A stretch of DNA of 64,000 bases from Gymnogyps californianus (Eukaryota > Chordata > Aves > Accipitriformes > Cathartidae), in contig NC_059482.1 in NCBI RefSeq assembly GCF_018139145.2, positions 6,770,294-6,834,293 on the forward strand, in the 5' to 3' direction. Shown here piece by piece: positions 63,101 to 64,000 of the stretch. Below the pieces are notes generated by a model. It was given only the letters and a program-made list of their open reading frames with translations. It had not been told where the DNA came from and did not search any database. Made by a program: the position numbers and the translations under genes. Numbering within the stretch: position 1 is the stretch's first letter; every line of letters begins with the position of its first letter.

Positions 63101-64000
63101 AGATTATGCAGATGATATTTGCACATGTGTATTTTCTGGTACTCAAAGAAGTAAATAGCATAAAATTTTTATTCCCATCACTGTGATAAAGTTTTTGGCA
63201 AGGGGTTTCCATTAGAATCATTGGGCATAACACTCCTCATAAACCTAGCCGGAATACAAGTCATAAGCAATATTGCCTGATTCCAGTCTCTCTTCTTTAA
63301 CTATTACTGATGCATAATTTAGAAATTTTAGAGTGGGATAATTTTTGATTACATGAGAAACAAAACTCTTTGGTGAATTTCCCACAGTTTTTATTGAAAT
63401 AGCAAAGTAATTTTGGCAGTATTAAAACTGAACACACTAATGAATTAAAAAAAATGACAGAAAGTTAAAACACAGGGTTTTCTTTAATCACTGAAGCCAG
63501 GCATAAAAATTAAATATGAAAGTGCTGTATATCTTTTCATGTTTCTTTTAAGGCACAACATAACTTTCATATTAAATTCTTAAGTTTGTCATTCTTTCTT
63601 GGACAATGAGTACACATCAAAAAAAAAATCAATGAAGTAACTGATTACTATGGTCTTTTGGACCTACTTCACCAAGGAATATATGTAATTAAATGCAGTA
63701 AAGTAAAAGTGGCACAGCACTTCTATCTACCAATTCCACATCCACAAGGGTCACTCGCTCCAGCTCCTAGATCACGTACTACATATGACATCAGGCAATT
63801 CTAAAGACAGAGCAACAGATTTTCAGAAAGGGCATCCTCATTTCACTAAGCAGCCCAGCAGTCACAGCACAGGTCTCTGGGAGACATTTAAGAGAGTCCT
63901 TAGTTAACGAGCACACGTCCAGCTCAGAAGGGTTACCACGTCCCAATTAAAATTTTGATGTACAGCTGCCAGTGGTAGAGCACACATACAAACTTTGTTA
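57115..64000. other. Non-coding stretch to window end, no gene seen
   Basis: Contains T-rich runs near 57729 and 58029 and a G4-T7-G9 run at 59221-59240. Frames reach 132 codons (57323-57721, minus), but that one starts at a GTG and has no domain. The rest are shorter. No RNA gene, splice-supported exon or transposon relic is recognised. Confidence 0.55.
59221..59240. repeat. G4-T7-G9 homopolymer run
   Basis: Two G runs are split by seven T. A G-quadruplex normally needs four G runs, so structure is not claimed. It is prone to slippage and read error. Confidence 0.8.

Noticed and set aside
1..64000. CRISPR array, operon, prophage or other prokaryotic system
   Set aside because: No spaced direct-repeat array, no packed genes with ribosome-binding sites, and vertebrate-type CpG depletion and repeats throughout.

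Overview
This window looks like a gene-free stretch of an amniote nuclear genome, most probably a bird or another sauropsid. It is AT-rich (about 38-40% G+C by eye) and CpG-poor. I see no L1 or Alu/B1-type SINEs and no bacterial-style gene packing. The only interspersed repeats are very old: one CR1 LINE fragment, three or four MIR/CORE-SINE-like fragments and some short non-autonomous repeat relics. That fits a repeat-poor intergenic desert or the inside of a very large intron. Species and locus cannot be named from the sequence alone.

No protein-coding exon, tRNA, rRNA, CRISPR array or intact mobile element can be supported. Nearly all open frames are the length chance allows. The one outlier is at 21690-22445 (+): 251 stop-free codons, 229 from the first ATG, with no recognisable domain. 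It is reported as an oddity, not as a gene.

Layout. 1-13.5 kb: plain AT-rich sequence with two ancient repeat relics (about 45-110 and 11252-11310), a GC-rich but CpG-poor patch (7430-7700) and simple repeats. 13.5-27.1 kb: four blocks with the texture of conserved regulatory DNA (13540-13960, 15900-16640, 24480-24760, 26280-27130), plus the long open frame and a tRNA-derived SINE relic (25401-25515). 27.1-47 kb: mostly featureless, with MIR-like relics (31951-32110 and 41731-41935) and a CR1 relic (43452-43597). 47-50.2 kb: the densest regulatory-looking part. A CpG-rich patch (49326-49524; I count 18 CpG) abuts an AT-rich block full of homeodomain-type motifs (49530-50170). 50.2-64 kb: mostly featureless, with one small GC-rich patch (56940-57115).

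If the window works as a unit, the likeliest role is long-range cis-regulation of a developmental gene outside it. This is inference from composition and motifs. A multi-species alignment would decide it, and I could not run one. I found no sign of a previously undescribed multi-gene system.
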